NCBI GenBank assembly: GCA_009926905.1
Contig: RFNX01000577.1
Coordinates: 1-7,569, forward strand
Source of the DNA: Flavobacteriales bacterium
GTDB taxonomy: Bacteria; Bacteroidota; Bacteroidia; Flavobacteriales_D; Crocinitomicaceae
Reading direction: 5' to 3'
Length of the DNA stretch: 7,569 nt
Both the position numbers and the translations under genes were made by a program. Every line of letters begins with the position of its first letter. Position 1 is the stretch's first letter. This document shows, in pieces, positions 6,716 to 7,569 of this stretch. The notes under the pieces were generated by a model. It saw nothing but the letters and a program-made list of their open reading frames with translations, searched no databases and had not been told where the DNA came from.

Positions 6716-7569
6716 TTACCACCTTTTCATCTTCTTCAAAACATAATATCTATGTTTCGCACTTTTGAATGGCGAAGAAGCATTAAACATCGCGTACCAT
6801 AAACCATTTAGTCGTGAAGAAATAGGTTTTATTTTTCCAATTTGCCAACTGAGATAGAAATAATGATATCCTTGTTGATTTTTAAAAATAATCTCAATAC
6901 CTGTATGTGATGGTAAAGAAGCGAGGATTGCATCAGGGTAAGGACCATAGTTGGCAACTTTACGATGATTTTTGTACCAATTCCCAAAGTTCTTCCCTTT
7001 AATTTTGAGTCTAGAGCGCGAGGACGATTGTCGACGAATAATACGTTCTACTTTTCTCCATTGATTGTGTTCTATTGCATGACAAAACCTACAATGTTTA
7101 GGACATGTTTTAGTGTAGATTTCTTTAGTCGCTTGCGTTTTTTCGTTTACGATTTCCACATCAAAATAAGTGCTTTGCGTTCCCGCTTCAGATAAATCTA
7201 GAAATTCTGGATTTTTATCTGGATTAAGGTCACGACCTTTCCAATCGTATTTATTGAACGCATATTTCGAAAGTTCTTCATCCCAAGGATAATACCAAGC
7301 GATTATTTTATACTTCCCCGGTGCCAATTTTGGAATTTCGTAAGTTGAATTGATGTGTCTTTGTGCATTTTTTGTATCATTAAAGAAAAAGGGAATTGTT
7401 ATGGATTCATTTGGTTCCAATCGATTAAAATACACGTAACCTTTTAAACTCGTGTCCATTGAAATTACCCTTGATTCACGGTGAACTTCAGTGTAAAAGT
7501 TGTTTTCATCCACTTTGTACCAAGAAAAATAAATCAATTTTAAACCTTTCGATTGATTTCCAGGAATTA
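6716..7569 (-). CDS. Tandem paralogue with CxxxCxxC-IEH motif, N-terminus beyond window edge
   Basis: The frame is open to the right edge. The first complete codon is at 7567, giving 283 visible residues that start IPGNQSKGLK, identical to residues 66-75 of the downstream paralogue. About 65 residues, including any signal peptide, are therefore missing. A TTG at 7537 that could be taken as a start encodes the conserved Leu of KGLKLIYFSW and is internal. Visible residues 1-139 are the end of the Ig-like module, 83% identical to the downstream copy. Residues 155, 159 and 162 are the cysteines of CPKHCRFC, followed by AIEH and W. Shared landmarks GNW, PDAILAS, EIIF, HYF, WQ and GKI follow, but overall identity falls to about 50%, and the last 29 residues differ apart from RYxxLKxMK. 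The gene lies upstream of the other copy on the same strand and may be co-transcribed with it. The family is not recognised; by homology it is presumably exported. Confidence 0.85.
   Translation of the reverse strand, partial: IPGNQSKGLKLIYFSWYKVDENNFYTEVHRESRVISMDTSLKGYVYFNRLEPNESITIPFFFNDTKNAQRHINSTYEIPKLAPGKYKIIAWYYPWDEELSKYAFNKYDWKGRDLNPDKNPEFLDLSEAGTQSTYFDVEIVNEKTQATKEIYTKTCPKHCRFCHAIEHNQWRKVERIIRRQSSSRSRLKIKGKNFGNWYKNHRKVANYGPYPDAILASLPSHTGIEIIFKNQQGYHYFYLSWQIGKIKPISSRLNGLWYAMFNASSPFKSAKHRYYVLKKMKRW
7151..7569 (-). repeat. Direct repeat copy 2 (5' part of the upstream paralogue)
   Basis: This is the partner of 5947-6365 at an offset of 1204 bp. It is truncated by the window edge, so the true duplication boundary on this side cannot be seen. 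The alignment stays in frame with no indels across the visible 419 bp. A one-codon difference first appears just downstream, in the linker before the cysteine motif. Confidence 0.85.

Noticed and set aside
6965..7195. 76-codon + strand frame antisense to the partial paralogue
   Set aside because: The opposite strand encodes the conserved cysteine module, so this is a shadow.
1..7569. tRNA, rRNA, CRISPR array, insertion sequence or phage genes
   Set aside because: I saw no cloverleaf-like sequence, no regularly spaced direct repeats with unique spacers, and no transposase or integrase motifs on either strand.

Overview
The window looks like chromosomal DNA of a member of the Bacteroidota, probably a marine or freshwater Flavobacteriales lineage (a Crocinitomicaceae/Fluviicola-like organism is my guess, not proven). 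The reasons are the A+T-rich composition, a large secreted protein ending in a type A C-terminal domain of the type IX secretion system (T9SS), a short lipoprotein signal peptide, -7 promoter boxes of the form TAnnTTTG, and start regions that are A/T-rich without clear Shine-Dalgarno sequences.

Layout. Positions 2-163 (+) hold the last 53 codons of a protein that looks like an outer-membrane beta-barrel. It converges on pfkA (170-1141, -), an ATP-type 6-phosphofructokinase, with only 6 bp between the stop codons. A divergent intergenic region (1142-1277) carries a -7 box for each direction. It leads into a probable two-gene unit on the + strand: a 226-aa lipoprotein of unknown family (1278-1958), then, after 51 bp, a 1140-aa modular secreted protein (2010-5432). 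The latter has about ten Asp-box propeller repeats, a PKD domain, a choice-of-anchor-J-like beta-sandwich and a T9SS sorting tail. A 79-bp convergent gap (5433-5511) holds a small G+C-rich, internally repetitive sequence.

The right end (5512-7569, -) carries two tandem paralogues. The downstream copy is complete (348 aa, signal peptide); the upstream copy is cut by the window edge. By hand alignment they share about 83% identity in an N-terminal Ig-like module but only about 50% in the C-terminal module. That module carries an invariant C-x3-C-x2-C-x2-IEH-x2-W motif. I do not recognise this family, and it is the most interesting part of the window.

Apart from glycolytic pfkA, nearly everything encoded here is exported: an outer-membrane protein, a lipoprotein, a T9SS cargo and periplasmic or secreted paralogues. 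No RNA genes, CRISPR arrays, insertion sequences or phage genes are visible, and no gene-free stretch exceeds 160 bp. I see no evidence of a complete novel multi-gene system. The paralogue pair and the lipoprotein/T9SS pair are the candidates worth following.
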